A DNA stretch of 64,000 nt from DASPWV01 sp046726375 (GCA_046726375.1 JBKPAJ010000021.1:62001-126000); one strand, 5' to 3'; positions 20,884 to 29,801 are shown, numbered from the stretch's first letter. A program made the numbers and translations. Notes: generated by a model not told the origin, from the letters alone.

Positions 20884-20902
20884 GACCGAGGGAGGTCTCG
20901 CG

Positions 20903-22048
20903 ATGATCAGCATCGTTAGTCGTCGTCGCGGGCTGGCGCCGCTTGGCGGCTTCGCCCTTGTCATGCTGCTGCTCGCACTCGTGCTGCCGCTCTCGGGAGG
21001 CGCTCCGACTGTTGCCGCGCAAACCACGGCGTCGGCAAGCGAGTTCTACGACTCGCATTTCCACCTGACCAACTACATCCAGCAGGGAATCGAGGCGCGT
21101 CGGTTCCTGCAGATCATGGGCACGCGCGTCGGTCGATCGACGCTCTTTGGCATCCCGCTGCAGCAGCATTGGTCGTATGCCAACTCCGCGGACTTTGCGC
21201 CCACCTACTACCTGCACAGCGATGCGCCGCTCTACTACTACTCGTTCACCGACGCCTACATCGCCAGCGTCTATCGCTCGCTCTCTGAGGCCGAGCAGGC
21301 GCGCTTCGATCCGATGATCACCGGGTTCAACCCGGCGGACATGTACGGCGTCGATCACATCCGACGCGTGCTGAAGACGTTTCCCGGCGTCTTCACCGGG
21401 ATCGGCGAATTCAGCATCCACAAAGAGTTCGTGTCGGCCAAGGTGTGGGGCGAAACCGCCAGCCTCACCAATCCCGCGCTCGATCGCATCCTCGATTTTG
21501 CCGGCGAAAGCGGTCTCGTCGTAATCATCCACAACGATATCGACATGCCGTTTGCCAAACAGGACACCGAGCCGGTGTACCTGGCGCAGATGAAGGCCCT
21601 GCTCAAGCGTCACGCCAATGCGCGCATCATCTGGGCCCACGTCGGCCTGGGACGCATCGTGCATCCGGTGCAGGTGTCGGCCGAAGCAGCTCAACGCGCG
21701 CCGTCGCAGTTTCAGATTGTGGAGGCGATGCTCACCGATCCGGCGCTCAACCACGTGAGCTTCGACATCTCGTGGGACGAAGTCGCGAAGTATGCGGTCG
21801 CGACTCCGGAATCGATTGCGCGCGTCGCAGCCATCCTCAACCGCTATCCCGACCGGTTCCTGTTCGGCACCGACACGGTGGCGCCGGCAGGTCCCGGTCC
21901 GTACTTCGCCGTGTTCGACCTGTGGGCGCCGATCTGGCGCCTGTTGACGCCCGAGGCGAGCCTCAAAGTGCGCAAGGGCAACTACGAACGGATCTTCGAC
22001 GAGGGACGCCGCAAGGTTCGCGCGTGGGAGACCAGCAACGTGCGATGA
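20903..22048 (+). CDS. Exported amidohydrolase (TIM-barrel, amidohydrolase 2 type)
   Basis: 381 residues with a signal peptide (about 1-40, ending VAAQ). The mature enzyme starts with the metal-binding HxH (H52, H54 in YDSHFHL). Further expected metal or active-site segments are VVIIHNDID, IIWAHVG and FLFGTDT. Family members hydrolyse or decarboxylate small carboxylic or cyclic substrates; the substrate here is unknown. GGAGG precedes the start by 8 bases. It lies between two porin genes, so a periplasmic enzyme handling a compound imported through them is plausible. Confidence 0.82.
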   Translation: MISIVSRRRGLAPLGGFALVMLLLALVLPLSGGAPTVAAQTTASASEFYDSHFHLTNYIQQGIEARRFLQIMGTRVGRSTLFGIPLQQHWSYANSADFAPTYYLHSDAPLYYYSFTDAYIASVYRSLSEAEQARFDPMITGFNPADMYGVDHIRRVLKTFPGVFTGIGEFSIHKEFVSAKVWGETASLTNPALDRILDFAGESGLVVIIHNDIDMPFAKQDTEPVYLAQMKALLKRHANARIIWAHVGLGRIVHPVQVSAEAAQRAPSQFQIVEAMLTDPALNHVSFDISWDEVAKYAVATPESIARVAAILNRYPDRFLFGTDTVAPAGPGPYFAVFDLWAPIWRLLTPEASLKVRKGNYERIFDEGRRKVRAWETSNVR

Positions 22049-22079
22049 GCGCACGCTTGCGACAAAAGGAGAAACCGAG

Positions 22080-23378
22080 ATGCGACCCGATCGGACCGTC
22101 CGGCAGACCATCGTTTTCGTGTCGTTGGTCAGCGCGTTGCTGTTGTTTGCTGGCGCAACAGCTGCTCGCGCGCAGCAACCGACAGGCGAGACGAGCGCGA
22201 CCGCCGGCGCTGACAGCGCCCAGGCACAGCCTGAGGCAAAGCCCAGCTTCGAGATCTATGGCTTTGCCATGCTCGACATCGGCCACGACTTCAAGCAGAT
22301 CAACCCGAACTGGTTTGACACGATGCGCGTGACCAGGCTGCCGTCGTTCGAAAACGAGTTCGGACGCGACCACAATACCTTTGCCGGCGTGCGGCAAAGC
22401 CGCCTGGGTGTGCGATCGAACACGTCTACCGCGGTAGGCGATTTGAACACGACGTTCGAGTTCGAGCTGTTTGGCACCGGTGTCGATGAAGGCCAGACGA
22501 CGTTTCGTCTGCGCCACGCGTACGGCGAGCTCGACGCGTTTCTCGCCGGCCAGACCTGGAGCCCATTCATGGATCCGGACGTGTTCCCCAATTCGCTCGA
22601 GTACTGGGGCCCCACGGGAATGGTGTTCTTCCGTAACGTGCAGGTCAGATGGACACCCGTTCGCGGCGACCACACGGTGATGCTCGCGCTCGAACGGCCA
22701 GGTGCGAGCGGCGATCAGGGCGTCTATGCCGACCGCGTCGAGCTCGAAGGCATCCGGCCACGCTTTCCGCTCCCCGACTTCTCTGGCGCCTACAAGTACA
22801 GCGCCGGCTGGGGATACGCTCGAGTCGCCGGCATGTTACGCCGGATCTATTGGGATGACACGAAGACGGATGATTTCTTCGATTTCACCGACAATGCCAC
22901 CGGGTGGGGCATCAATCTGAGTTCCAACCTCAAAGCCGGAGCAAGCGACACCATTCGGCTGCAGTTCGTGTTCGGCGAAGGCATCCAGAACTACATGAAT
23001 GACGCACCGGTTGACATCGGGATTGAAAACAGACCTGTCATCAACCCTCCTGTAAGCACCGAGCCGCCAATCGCAGGGGTGCCGCTGCCGTTGATCGGAT
23101 TTGTCGCGTTTCTCGATCACACGTGGAGTCGGGAGTTCAGCACTGCGGTCGGGTACTCGCTGACCGACATCGACAACAGCGACGCGCAAGCGCCAAACGC
23201 ATATAGCAAGGGCCATTACGCGCTCGGCAACGTTCTCTACTACCCGGTGCCCAACGTCATGGTGGGAAGCGAGCTGCAGTGGGGCCGCCGCGAAAACTTC
23301 TCCGATGGATTCCACAGCGACGGGTTCAAGGTCCAGTTCTCGTTCAGGTACAACTTCTCGTGGAAATTGGGAGGCTAG
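22080..23378 (+). CDS. DcaP-like trimeric outer-membrane porin
   Basis: 432 residues. Signal peptide about 1-31 (ending ARAQ), a Gln/Ala-rich stretch, then a beta-barrel starting FEIYGFAMLDIGHDF. AGQTWSPFMDPDVFPNSLEYW and RYNFSW near the end are typical of DcaP-family porins. These proteins pass small dicarboxylates or other anions. The stop is 2 bases before the glutaminase start, so the two are tightly coupled. Confidence 0.85.
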   Translation: MRPDRTVRQTIVFVSLVSALLLFAGATAARAQQPTGETSATAGADSAQAQPEAKPSFEIYGFAMLDIGHDFKQINPNWFDTMRVTRLPSFENEFGRDHNTFAGVRQSRLGVRSNTSTAVGDLNTTFEFELFGTGVDEGQTTFRLRHAYGELDAFLAGQTWSPFMDPDVFPNSLEYWGPTGMVFFRNVQVRWTPVRGDHTVMLALERPGASGDQGVYADRVELEGIRPRFPLPDFSGAYKYSAGWGYARVAGMLRRIYWDDTKTDDFFDFTDNATGWGINLSSNLKAGASDTIRLQFVFGEGIQNYMNDAPVDIGIENRPVINPPVSTEPPIAGVPLPLIGFVAFLDHTWSREFSTAVGYSLTDIDNSDAQAPNAYSKGHYALGNVLYYPVPNVMVGSELQWGRRENFSDGFHSDGFKVQFSFRYNFSWKLGG

Positions 23379-23380
23379 CG

Positions 23381-24436
23381 ATGAAGGCACGCACTCGGAA
23401 CATTTCTCTCGGCGCCGCGGTGCTCTTCGCGGTGGCCGTGCTGGCCCTCGCCATGCCGTGGCTCCGCGCTCAACAAGCGCCGGCAAACGTCCAGCAGGCC
23501 GTCGACGCGGCATACGCGAAATTCCGGTCGCTCAGCGAAGGCAAGAACGCGGACTACATTCCAGCGCTTGCCAAGGTCGATCCCAACCTGTTCGGCATCG
23601 CCCTGGTGACGGTCGACGGCAAGGTCGCGACCGCCGGCGACGTGAAGACCGAAGTCTCGATTCAGTCGATCTCGAAAGTGTTCACCATGGCCCAGGTGAT
23701 CCAGGAACAGGGCCCCGAGTCCATCGAGAAACGCATTGGCGTCGACGCCACCGGCGCGCGATTCAACTCGATCATCGCCGTCGAGGGCGTCCGCACCGTC
23801 GTGGGCACGGGCGCGCCCGAGATGAATCCGCTCGTCAACCCCGGGGCCATTTCCGCGACCAGTATGGTCCGGGGAAGCAGCGCCGACGAAGTGTGGAAGA
23901 AAATCATCAGCTTCCACAACGACGCCGCGGGCCGTCAGCTGAGCGTGCTGCAGGACGTTTACAAGTCGGAGTCGGATACCAATCAGCGCAATCAGGCGAT
24001 CGGTGCGTTGATGCTGGCCTACGGCTACATCAAGGACAACTGGCAGCAGGCCGTCGATCTCTACACTCGCCAGTGTTCGATCGGCGTGAACGCGAGGGAC
24101 CTTGCGACAATGGCGGCAACGCTCGCTGCCGCAGGCAGGAATCCGGTGACCGGCAAGCAGGTGCTCGATGCGTCGAAGGTGCCGGGCGTGCTCGCGGTGA
24201 TGGCGACCGCGGGACTCTACGACGACTCGGGCAAGTGGCTGTATCACACCGGTCTCCCGGCGAAGAGCGGCGTGGGCGGCGGTATCATCGCCGTCTCGCC
24301 CGGCAAGTTCGGCATTGCCGTGGTCTCGCCGCCGCTCGACGACGCAGGAAACAGCGTGCGCGCACAGCGGGCGATCGAGGCCATCTCGAATGCCCTCAAT
24401 GGCAACCCGTACGCTGCGAAGCCACCGACGAATTGA
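23381..24436 (+). CDS. glsA: Glutaminase A with signal peptide
   Basis: 351 residues from ATG 23381, preceded by GGGAGG. A signal peptide (about 1-31, WLRAQQ) is followed by a complete serine-dependent glutaminase. The catalytic S-x-x-K is S96-I-S-K99 in SIQSISKVFT. GARFNSI, the ISFHNDA region and GVGGGIIAVSPGKFGIAVVSPPLD also match. The enzyme converts glutamine to glutamate and ammonia. Most bacterial GlsA proteins are cytosolic, so the export signal is notable and implies ammonia release in the periplasm. It lies in one operon with two porins and an amidohydrolase. Confidence 0.92.
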   Translation: MKARTRNISLGAAVLFAVAVLALAMPWLRAQQAPANVQQAVDAAYAKFRSLSEGKNADYIPALAKVDPNLFGIALVTVDGKVATAGDVKTEVSIQSISKVFTMAQVIQEQGPESIEKRIGVDATGARFNSIIAVEGVRTVVGTGAPEMNPLVNPGAISATSMVRGSSADEVWKKIISFHNDAAGRQLSVLQDVYKSESDTNQRNQAIGALMLAYGYIKDNWQQAVDLYTRQCSIGVNARDLATMAATLAAAGRNPVTGKQVLDASKVPGVLAVMATAGLYDDSGKWLYHTGLPAKSGVGGGIIAVSPGKFGIAVVSPPLDDAGNSVRAQRAIEAISNALNGNPYAAKPPTN

Positions 24437-24458
24437 CGCGACCGGCGGATTTGGATCA

Positions 24459-25493
24459 GTGTTGGCGATCGTTCGCCGAACACTTGGCATTGCACTCACG
24501 GTGTGCGTGAGTGCGACGAGCTACGCGCAGGGTCGAACCGACGTCGTGACGCTTGCCAACGGCGATCGGATCACTGGCGAAATCATACGGCTCGAGCGCG
24601 GACGGTTGGAGTTCAAGACCGACGACGCCGGCACGCTCTACCTCGAATGGGACAAACTCCTGAGTGTCGTCGCGACCGCGCGTGTGGTTGAAGTCGTCAC
24701 CAGCGACGAGCGGCGATTTCTCGGAACGTTGGGCCCAACCGTCGAGCGGTCGATCGGCATCACCAGCGCCGAAGGCGTTGTCACGCTCGCCATGACGGAG
24801 GTGACGTGGATGACGCCGATCGGCGGGAGCTTCTGGAAGAAACTCGACGGCGCGATCGATGCCGGATTCAGCTATACGCGGTCGAGCGGTGTGGCGCAGC
24901 TCAATCTCAACTCCGACACGACTTACCGCAAGCCGGCGTTCGAGGGACGGCTCACCGCGTCGGTCACAGTGACTCAGAAGGACGATGACTCCGGTCGCGA
25001 CGACCGCGGGTCGCTTCAGTTGTCGTACCTGCGATACCCGTGGCGGCGCTGGTTCCTGCTCGTGGGTGGCCGCTTCGAGACCAATGAAAGTCTCGGGCTC
25101 GAGCTTCGTTCGCAACTCGTCACCGCGGTCGGTCCGCGCGTGATCAACAGCAATCGCGCGCAGATGGCGTTCGGGGCGGGACTGAGCGTGAACGACGAAC
25201 GCGGGGTGGACGTCGAGTCGACGCGCAACGTGGAGGCGCTCTTCATCTTCCAGACTTCGTTCTATACCTACGACAGGCCGAAAACGAATCTCGATATTGC
25301 CCTGCAGTACTACCCGAGCCTGAGCGACATTGGACGGCAGCGGGTGCAGTTCGACGCGGCCGTCAAACGCGAACTTTGGAAGGATCTGTTCGTTTCGTTC
25401 AACGGCTACAACACCTTCGACAGCCGCCCCCCGAATGCAGCCGCCGACAACAACGACGTCGGCATCGTCTGGTCGATCGGCTGGAGCTACTAG
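24459..25493 (+). CDS. DUF481 family outer-membrane protein
   Basis: 344 residues if started at GTG 24459 (TTG 24462 is an alternative); residues encoded further upstream overlap the glutaminase gene and are not coding-like. Signal peptide ends SYAQ. A short beta domain follows (TLANGDRITGEIIRLERG, resembling LSm-like exported domains), then a DUF481 beta-barrel ending VWSIGWSY with a terminal aromatic. Function unknown. Last gene of the operon that starts at 19291. Confidence 0.82.
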   Translation: MLAIVRRTLGIALTVCVSATSYAQGRTDVVTLANGDRITGEIIRLERGRLEFKTDDAGTLYLEWDKLLSVVATARVVEVVTSDERRFLGTLGPTVERSIGITSAEGVVTLAMTEVTWMTPIGGSFWKKLDGAIDAGFSYTRSSGVAQLNLNSDTTYRKPAFEGRLTASVTVTQKDDDSGRDDRGSLQLSYLRYPWRRWFLLVGGRFETNESLGLELRSQLVTAVGPRVINSNRAQMAFGAGLSVNDERGVDVESTRNVEALFIFQTSFYTYDRPKTNLDIALQYYPSLSDIGRQRVQFDAAVKRELWKDLFVSFNGYNTFDSRPPNAAADNNDVGIVWSIGWSY

Positions 25494-25499
25494 CCCCAG

Positions 25500-25515
25500 C
25501 TCCGGTATCCCGGAG
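25500..25515. terminator. Hairpin at the end of the envelope operon
   Basis: CTCCGG-TATC-CCGGAG is a perfect 6-base-pair stem with a four-base loop, 7 bases after the DUF481 stop. No T-run follows, so it may be an mRNA end-stabiliser or part of a repeated hairpin family rather than an intrinsic terminator. Confidence 0.3.
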
Positions 25516-25616
25516 GAAGCACGCGCGAGGTCGGGTCACCGGCGGCTAAAGCGCGCGGCGGTGACGCGGGAATGAGAATTTCTCGTGTTATCGTGCCGCT
25601 ATATCCGTCGCAACGG

Positions 25617-25632
25617 TGGCACCGTTCTTCCA
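25617..25632 (+). promoter_or_regulatory. Weak sigma-54-like site before the lipoprotein gene
   Basis: TGGCAC-C-GTTC-TTCC-A keeps the -24 GG element perfectly but has CC where the -12 GC should be. It lies 46 bases upstream of ATG 25678. Listed because two better sites occur in this window; the mutated -12 makes function doubtful. Confidence 0.2.
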
Positions 25633-25677
25633 TAGCCGAGGCGAGAAGCGGCCGTTGCCATGCCGCGGAGGTCCATC

Positions 25678-26244
25678 ATGTCACGCCACCGTCACGCCCT
25701 CGTCGTTGCTGCCTGTTTGACATTCGCACTCGCTGGATGCCACAAGCAGCCCAGCACGCGGCCGCTCAAAACCAGCCCCGTTACCACCGGCGAGGGAACG
25801 ATTGAGGAGGCGCGCAGAAAACTCCAGGGGCGTTGGACGCTGCTCTCGCTGACGGTAGCCAGCGAGGACGGACGCCAATCAGCCGTGGATGCCACTGGCG
25901 TGCTCGCCTTTGACGGCTTCGGCAATCTGGACATCGAGTATCGGCTGAGCGAGGCCGGGCAGAAAACCCTCGAAGGACTCGGGATCAAGACGCCGGGTCC
26001 CGTCCTCTCGACGTCGGGCAACGTTGCGATCGATCCCGTACAGCGACAGATTCGATATGCTGGCGTCGATGTGCAGAAGCGGGCGCTCGAATTCGATCCG
26101 GATTTGGCCGCGCGCCGCGCCAATCCGTTTACGCTCGAGCGCATGCGCTATTACAGCTTCGCGGACACGGGCGAGCTGACGCTGACCACGCGGCACGACA
26201 ACGGCCGCGACGCCGCTGTCGCGCACTGGAAACGCGCGTCGTAG
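25678..26244 (+). CDS. Lipoprotein with lipocalin-like domain
   Basis: 188 residues. The start at 25678 is set by the GGAGG 7 bases upstream; the Met codon at 25660 lies in that ribosome-binding region. The N terminus ends in the lipobox LAGC (Cys21). The mature part begins a small beta-barrel-like stretch (KLQGRWTLLSLTVASEDG) reminiscent of lipocalin-like proteins. Target membrane and ligand are unknown. Its stop is 4 bases from the stop of the convergent DUF4136 gene. Confidence 0.75.
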   Translation: MSRHRHALVVAACLTFALAGCHKQPSTRPLKTSPVTTGEGTIEEARRKLQGRWTLLSLTVASEDGRQSAVDATGVLAFDGFGNLDIEYRLSEAGQKTLEGLGIKTPGPVLSTSGNVAIDPVQRQIRYAGVDVQKRALEFDPDLAARRANPFTLERMRYYSFADTGELTLTTRHDNGRDAAVAHWKRAS

Positions 26245-26248
26245 CGCT

Positions 26249-26743
26249 TTACTTCTTTCCGCCCGGATACGTTTCGAACAGGCGCGCAACGTACTGACGG
26301 ATTTGGCTGTTCCGCGCCGCCGCGTCGGCGTTGATCGGCTGCACAGTGTCGGCCGCCCACACCCGCTTGTTGCTCGCGTCACGCATGACGATCACGAGAC
26401 GCCCCAGGGTCTTCGTCGGCGCCAGCTTGCCCTCGCGCTCATACGCGTCGATCTTGTCGAGGTCGACATCGGTGCGGACGTTGGTGTGATAGCGGATGGT
26501 CACGTTGCCGGTGCCGCTTTCCAGCTTGCGAAACCCACGCGCCGCCATTTCGGCATCAATCGCTTCGACGATGACTTTGTGCGCCGAGACATCGTGTGCC
26601 TCGTAGCCTTTTTCCCACGTGTATGTCGTAAAGGCAGCGAAGTTCGCCTTCGGGTCTTTGAGACTCTCGATCTTGCCTTCCTTGGGAGGCGCTTGAACGA
26701 ACGACAGGACGACAGCCATCACGCAACCCACCAACTTCATCAT
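26249..26743 (-). CDS. DUF4136 family exported protein
   Basis: 164 residues. Signal peptide (about 1-18) followed by a DUF4136 domain with FAAFTTYTWEKG near its start, GNVTIRYHTNVRTDVD in the middle and RYPG-like ending YVARLFETYPGGKK. Usually lipid-anchored; here no lipobox Cys follows the signal, so it may be soluble. GTGAGGTC provides the ribosome-binding site. Function unknown. Confidence 0.85.
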   Translation of the reverse strand: MMKLVGCVMAVVLSFVQAPPKEGKIESLKDPKANFAAFTTYTWEKGYEAHDVSAHKVIVEAIDAEMAARGFRKLESGTGNVTIRYHTNVRTDVDLDKIDAYEREGKLAPTKTLGRLVIVMRDASNKRVWAADTVQPINADAAARNSQIRQYVARLFETYPGGKK

Positions 26744-26779
26744 GACCTCACTTCGAATTAAGCAATCTGTCGACGCCTA

Positions 26780-26836
26780 GCAGTGAAGCTCCGCCTCAAA
26801 CCGCCAAGGACTGCGAAGTTGTCTCCGCTTCACTGC
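26780..26836. repeat. Imperfect inverted repeat, 10-bp arms
   Basis: GCAGTGAAGC (26780-26789) and GCTTCACTGC (26827-26836) are perfect inverted copies with a 37-base spacer. They sit upstream of the DUF4136 gene and next to the longer inverted repeat at 26868-26937, so the two may belong to one element. Confidence 0.45.
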
Positions 26837-26867
26837 CATATGTTGGTTTGCCCCCGCTCCGCCGGGG

Positions 26868-26937
26868 CTAGACATCCCCTAAGGCGCTTGCAAAACTTGC
26901 CTCATTTCGGACGCTCTCAGCCTTAGGGGATGTCTAG
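26868..26937. mobile_element. Palindromic MITE-like element, 18-bp perfect inverted ends
   Basis: CTAGACATCCCCTAAGGC (26868-26885) and its exact reverse complement (26920-26937) enclose 34 bases. A GC-rich GCCCC/GGGGC hairpin adjoins on the left. No transposase is encoded. The right arm replaces the expected continuation of the small gene starting at 27106, which suggests insertion. Confidence 0.5.
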
Positions 26938-27106
26938 TTGCCAACCACTCACTACGCCGGAAACATGTCCACCGGCCGAGAGTCGTGGCCTGTTCGGCCT
27001 GCGCCGCAACGACCGTGCCCTCGCGGGAAATCCTGAGCCGTGCCAACGGCTGGGCAGAGAGCACCGCTGTCGCGACAACAAACGTCAGAGCGTTCCGCAT
27101 GCTCAT
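26879..27106 (-). pseudogene. Truncated secreted protein, end supplied by the palindromic element
   Basis: The frame starts at ATG 27106, overlapping the stop of the lytic transglycosylase (ATGA), and encodes 75 residues. The first 18 resemble a signal peptide (MSMRNALTFVVATAVLSA). From position 26937 downward the coding sequence is the inverted-repeat element, giving an unrelated Arg-rich tail. Probably the stump of a once longer exported protein; the family cannot be told from the stump. Confidence 0.4.
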
Positions 27107-28686
27107 TTGCCCCGCTTCTGCATCGCCTTTTCGCGCTCGGTCCGCTGCTCCATCAACAACGAATAGGCAAGATAGTACTTGTAAATGTTGGCCACGTACT
27201 GCACTGTCTCGCGCCCGATGACCTCGCCGGCTACGACTTCCACGTTGTTGAACCACACGTTGGGGTTCAGCCCGCGTTGGGCGGCACGGGCGCGCAGCTC
27301 GCGGATGCGGCCAGGGCCTGCATTATAGGACGCAAACGTGAACAGACCCTTGTCGAGCGGCGTCATGTTCTCGCCTGCGAAGTAGCGGTCCATCATGAAG
27401 CGGACGTACTTCACCCCACCATGGATATTCGGCTCGAGCTGTCTGATGTCGCCCACCTGCAGTTCCTTCCCGGTCTGCGGCATTACCTGCATGACGCCGA
27501 TCGCACCGACACGGCTCTTGGCGTTTTGATTGAGCTGCGATTCCTGGTAGCCCTGCGCCGCCATCAGCAGGAAATCGAGTTTGTATTGACCGCTGTATTT
27601 CCTGAACAGAGCAACGGTGCGCTCGAACTTGGCGCGCTCGTCCTCGGCCGTCGCATTGCGCGCGTAGCTGATGTTTTTAAGATACTGATTGAAGAGCATG
27701 TTGCGCCTCGCCGAGCCTTCCGGGTAGCGCGCGATGAACGCGTTGAGTTCGGCAAGCAGTTGTGGACTGTTCTTGCGAACGAGCATGCCCGTTTGTCCCC
27801 CGGTCCTGACCGCGGCCCCCGTGTTCAGCACCAGATTCGGAAATACCTTCTGCCAGAACTCCGCGATGTAGTCGTCGGTCATGGTCATCGGCACAAGCCC
27901 AGCGTTCACCATTTCCAGAATGTCTTCGTTGGCGAGCACCTCGGGGGCCGCCCGCACCTTCACCGGCGGTTTTCCGGCCTTCTTGAGCTCCGCATTGAAC
28001 CGATCGACACCCTGCGCGGAAATGTCGGACTTGCGCAAGTACACTTCGCGGCCGCCGAGGTCCAGCGGCGACGCGACCGGTGGCACGTCCGGGCCGGTCA
28101 CGATAATCGACGAGATATTGCTGCGGGTCGGATTCGTGGCATCGACTTGAGCTTTTCGCCAGGCCGTCAGCAGCGTCCCGGCTGACACGACGTCGCCGCG
28201 TCCGTCGAGCAGCGCGGGGATCAGCTCGTCATTCGCGACTGGAATGAACACGACATGCACTTTCGTGTGCCGCGACTGCAATTTCTTGTTGAGGTCCTCT
28301 TCGAAAAGGCGGAACGCGTCGTGCACCAGCCCGCGCGGTTGTCCCTGGTCGACGAAGTAGTTCACCTTCGAGTACGTGGTCAACACACGAATGACGCGGC
28401 GCTGGATCATCCCCTCGAGATCCCCAGTCCACTTGACACCCCGGATGTCCGGCAGCTCGTACACTTCGTCCGCCTCCGCCTTGGCGGCACGGTCAGCCTC
28501 GCTGATGGCTGCGGCGTCGGACGTCGACTGGTTCACGGCGGCGCCCGACGGCGACTGGTTCGCGGCGGCGCCCGACGTCGACGTCGCGCCTCCGGACGGC
28601 GGGCCACCCTTACACGAGACAATCGCCGCGACCGCGCACAACGCCAAGGCGAGGGATGCGCATCTTGACAAACCTTCCGCTGTCAT
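27103..28686 (-). CDS. MltF-like membrane-bound lytic transglycosylase
   Basis: 527 residues from ATG 28686, preceded by GGAGG. Signal peptide with lipobox-like IVSCKGG, then a repetitive Ser/Ala/Asn linker. Next comes a family-3 solute-binding domain (about 75-330) and an SLT lytic transglycosylase domain with catalytic Glu in GYQESQLNQNAKS, then GVMQVMPQTGKEL and FASYNAGPGRI. The architecture matches MltF, which cleaves peptidoglycan and may sense muropeptides. Its start overlaps the stop of the outer-membrane gene upstream (ATGA) and its stop overlaps the stump gene downstream. Confidence 0.92.
   Translation of the reverse strand: MTAEGLSRCASLALALCAVAAIVSCKGGPPSGGATSTSGAAANQSPSGAAVNQSTSDAAAISEADRAAKAEADEVYELPDIRGVKWTGDLEGMIQRRVIRVLTTYSKVNYFVDQGQPRGLVHDAFRLFEEDLNKKLQSRHTKVHVVFIPVANDELIPALLDGRGDVVSAGTLLTAWRKAQVDATNPTRSNISSIIVTGPDVPPVASPLDLGGREVYLRKSDISAQGVDRFNAELKKAGKPPVKVRAAPEVLANEDILEMVNAGLVPMTMTDDYIAEFWQKVFPNLVLNTGAAVRTGGQTGMLVRKNSPQLLAELNAFIARYPEGSARRNMLFNQYLKNISYARNATAEDERAKFERTVALFRKYSGQYKLDFLLMAAQGYQESQLNQNAKSRVGAIGVMQVMPQTGKELQVGDIRQLEPNIHGGVKYVRFMMDRYFAGENMTPLDKGLFTFASYNAGPGRIRELRARAAQRGLNPNVWFNNVEVVAGEVIGRETVQYVANIYKYYLAYSLLMEQRTEREKAMQKRGK
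28520..28573. repeat. 27-bp tandem repeat inside the transglycosylase linker
   Basis: Two adjacent 27-base units (28520-28546, 28547-28573) differ at few positions, and part of a third follows. They encode a nine-residue repeat of the type GAAxNQSxS, in the flexible linker after the lipobox. Copy number could vary between strains. Confidence 0.6.
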
Positions 28687-29801
28687 TGAGTCCTCCGAAA
28701 CGGCATGCCGACCCAGGAATATTGCCAACCAACTGACAGAATCTTAAAGCGACCACCCACCCGCGTGATGACCCCGTCACTGAAGCTACACTTCAAGGAC
28801 TGCCGACGACTCACAGGCACCGAGCCTGTGACGCCGACGCGCGAGTTCGCTTGCAGCGAGGTCAGGCTCTGCAGGCCGTCAACCGTCGTTCGCCCGCCGT
28901 ACCAGTAGTTCAGGTCGAGCGAGATCCACAGGCGCGGTTTGACATCGTAGCTGATGTGCCCCTCGAACGATCCGATCGGGGACTGTTTGCGGACCGACCC
29001 CCGCACCTCTGGACTTGGGGCGAAGTAGTCGTTATTGGCCGTAAACAACCAGACGCCTCCATACGCGTCGATGACCAGGCGTCTTGCCCGGTGGCTGAGG
29101 CCGATTTCCGGTTTGAAACTCCAGCGATTCGTCCCCAGATTGATCACCCGCGTATTGACGTACTGGCCAGTCGGCGCGACCACGCGCAGGCTCGCACCGA
29201 TGACATTCTTGGATGGCGGGGTCTTGACGAACTCGGGAGCCGGCATGGCCCGTCCGCCTTTCAGGTTCACCGCGAACCTCACCGCGGAGTCCATCAGCCC
29301 TTCGCGGTGAGCGTCACGCTCGTTGCCGATAACCGTGGCGCGGATATTCCCGGTTACCCACGGAAGCGCTGCACTGAGATTGGCCGATCGACCGAAGAAG
29401 TCGAATCCGAAGTAATAACTGAGAACGGGAGTATGCATGGTCCCGCTGGCATCGGTGATGGGCAGCGTTGGATCGAACTGGACCTCTCCCTTCGACAGCG
29501 CGTACGTGAGCGTTACGGCGTTCGACGACACCGGCGTAATGACGTAAGCGCGCGGCGTAAGATCCTGCGCCGCGCACGGCGCCGACACCACCCAGGCGGT
29601 GACCGCCGCGGCAAGAACGCGACGCGCGCAAGACCGTGCGTTCCTGCCGGTATGCAGTGTCGCCAGCTCCGAGGTGGATACTTCCGTAGAAGATCGCGGA
29701 CAGCTTCCCGAAGGAGCGCCTTGCACTTGGCGTTGTCGATAACGAAGTTGATGTTGGCTTGTTCCACGCCTCGCCACACCCACCGCTCCTTTTGCGGACA
29801 A
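28683..29801 (-). CDS. Outer-membrane transporter-like protein (MetA-pathway type)
   Basis: The mature part is a beta-barrel protein of the 'putative MetA-pathway of phenol degradation' type. It has LSYYFGFDFFGRSANLSAALPWV, the segment SLRVVAPTGQY and an aromatic-rich end. The signal peptide (RVLAAAVTAWVVSAPCAAQ) lies about 60 residues into the open frame, and no ATG, GTG or TTG sits just before it. The true start is therefore unclear, or the 5' end is altered. The stop overlaps the transglycosylase start (ATGA). Confidence 0.65.
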   Translation of the reverse strand: MSAKGAVGVARRGTSQHQLRYRQRQVQGAPSGSCPRSSTEVSTSELATLHTGRNARSCARRVLAAAVTAWVVSAPCAAQDLTPRAYVITPVSSNAVTLTYALSKGEVQFDPTLPITDASGTMHTPVLSYYFGFDFFGRSANLSAALPWVTGNIRATVIGNERDAHREGLMDSAVRFAVNLKGGRAMPAPEFVKTPPSKNVIGASLRVVAPTGQYVNTRVINLGTNRWSFKPEIGLSHRARRLVIDAYGGVWLFTANNDYFAPSPEVRGSVRKQSPIGSFEGHISYDVKPRLWISLDLNYWYGGRTTVDGLQSLTSLQANSRVGVTGSVPVSRRQSLKCSFSDGVITRVGGRFKILSVGWQYSWVGMPFRRTQ

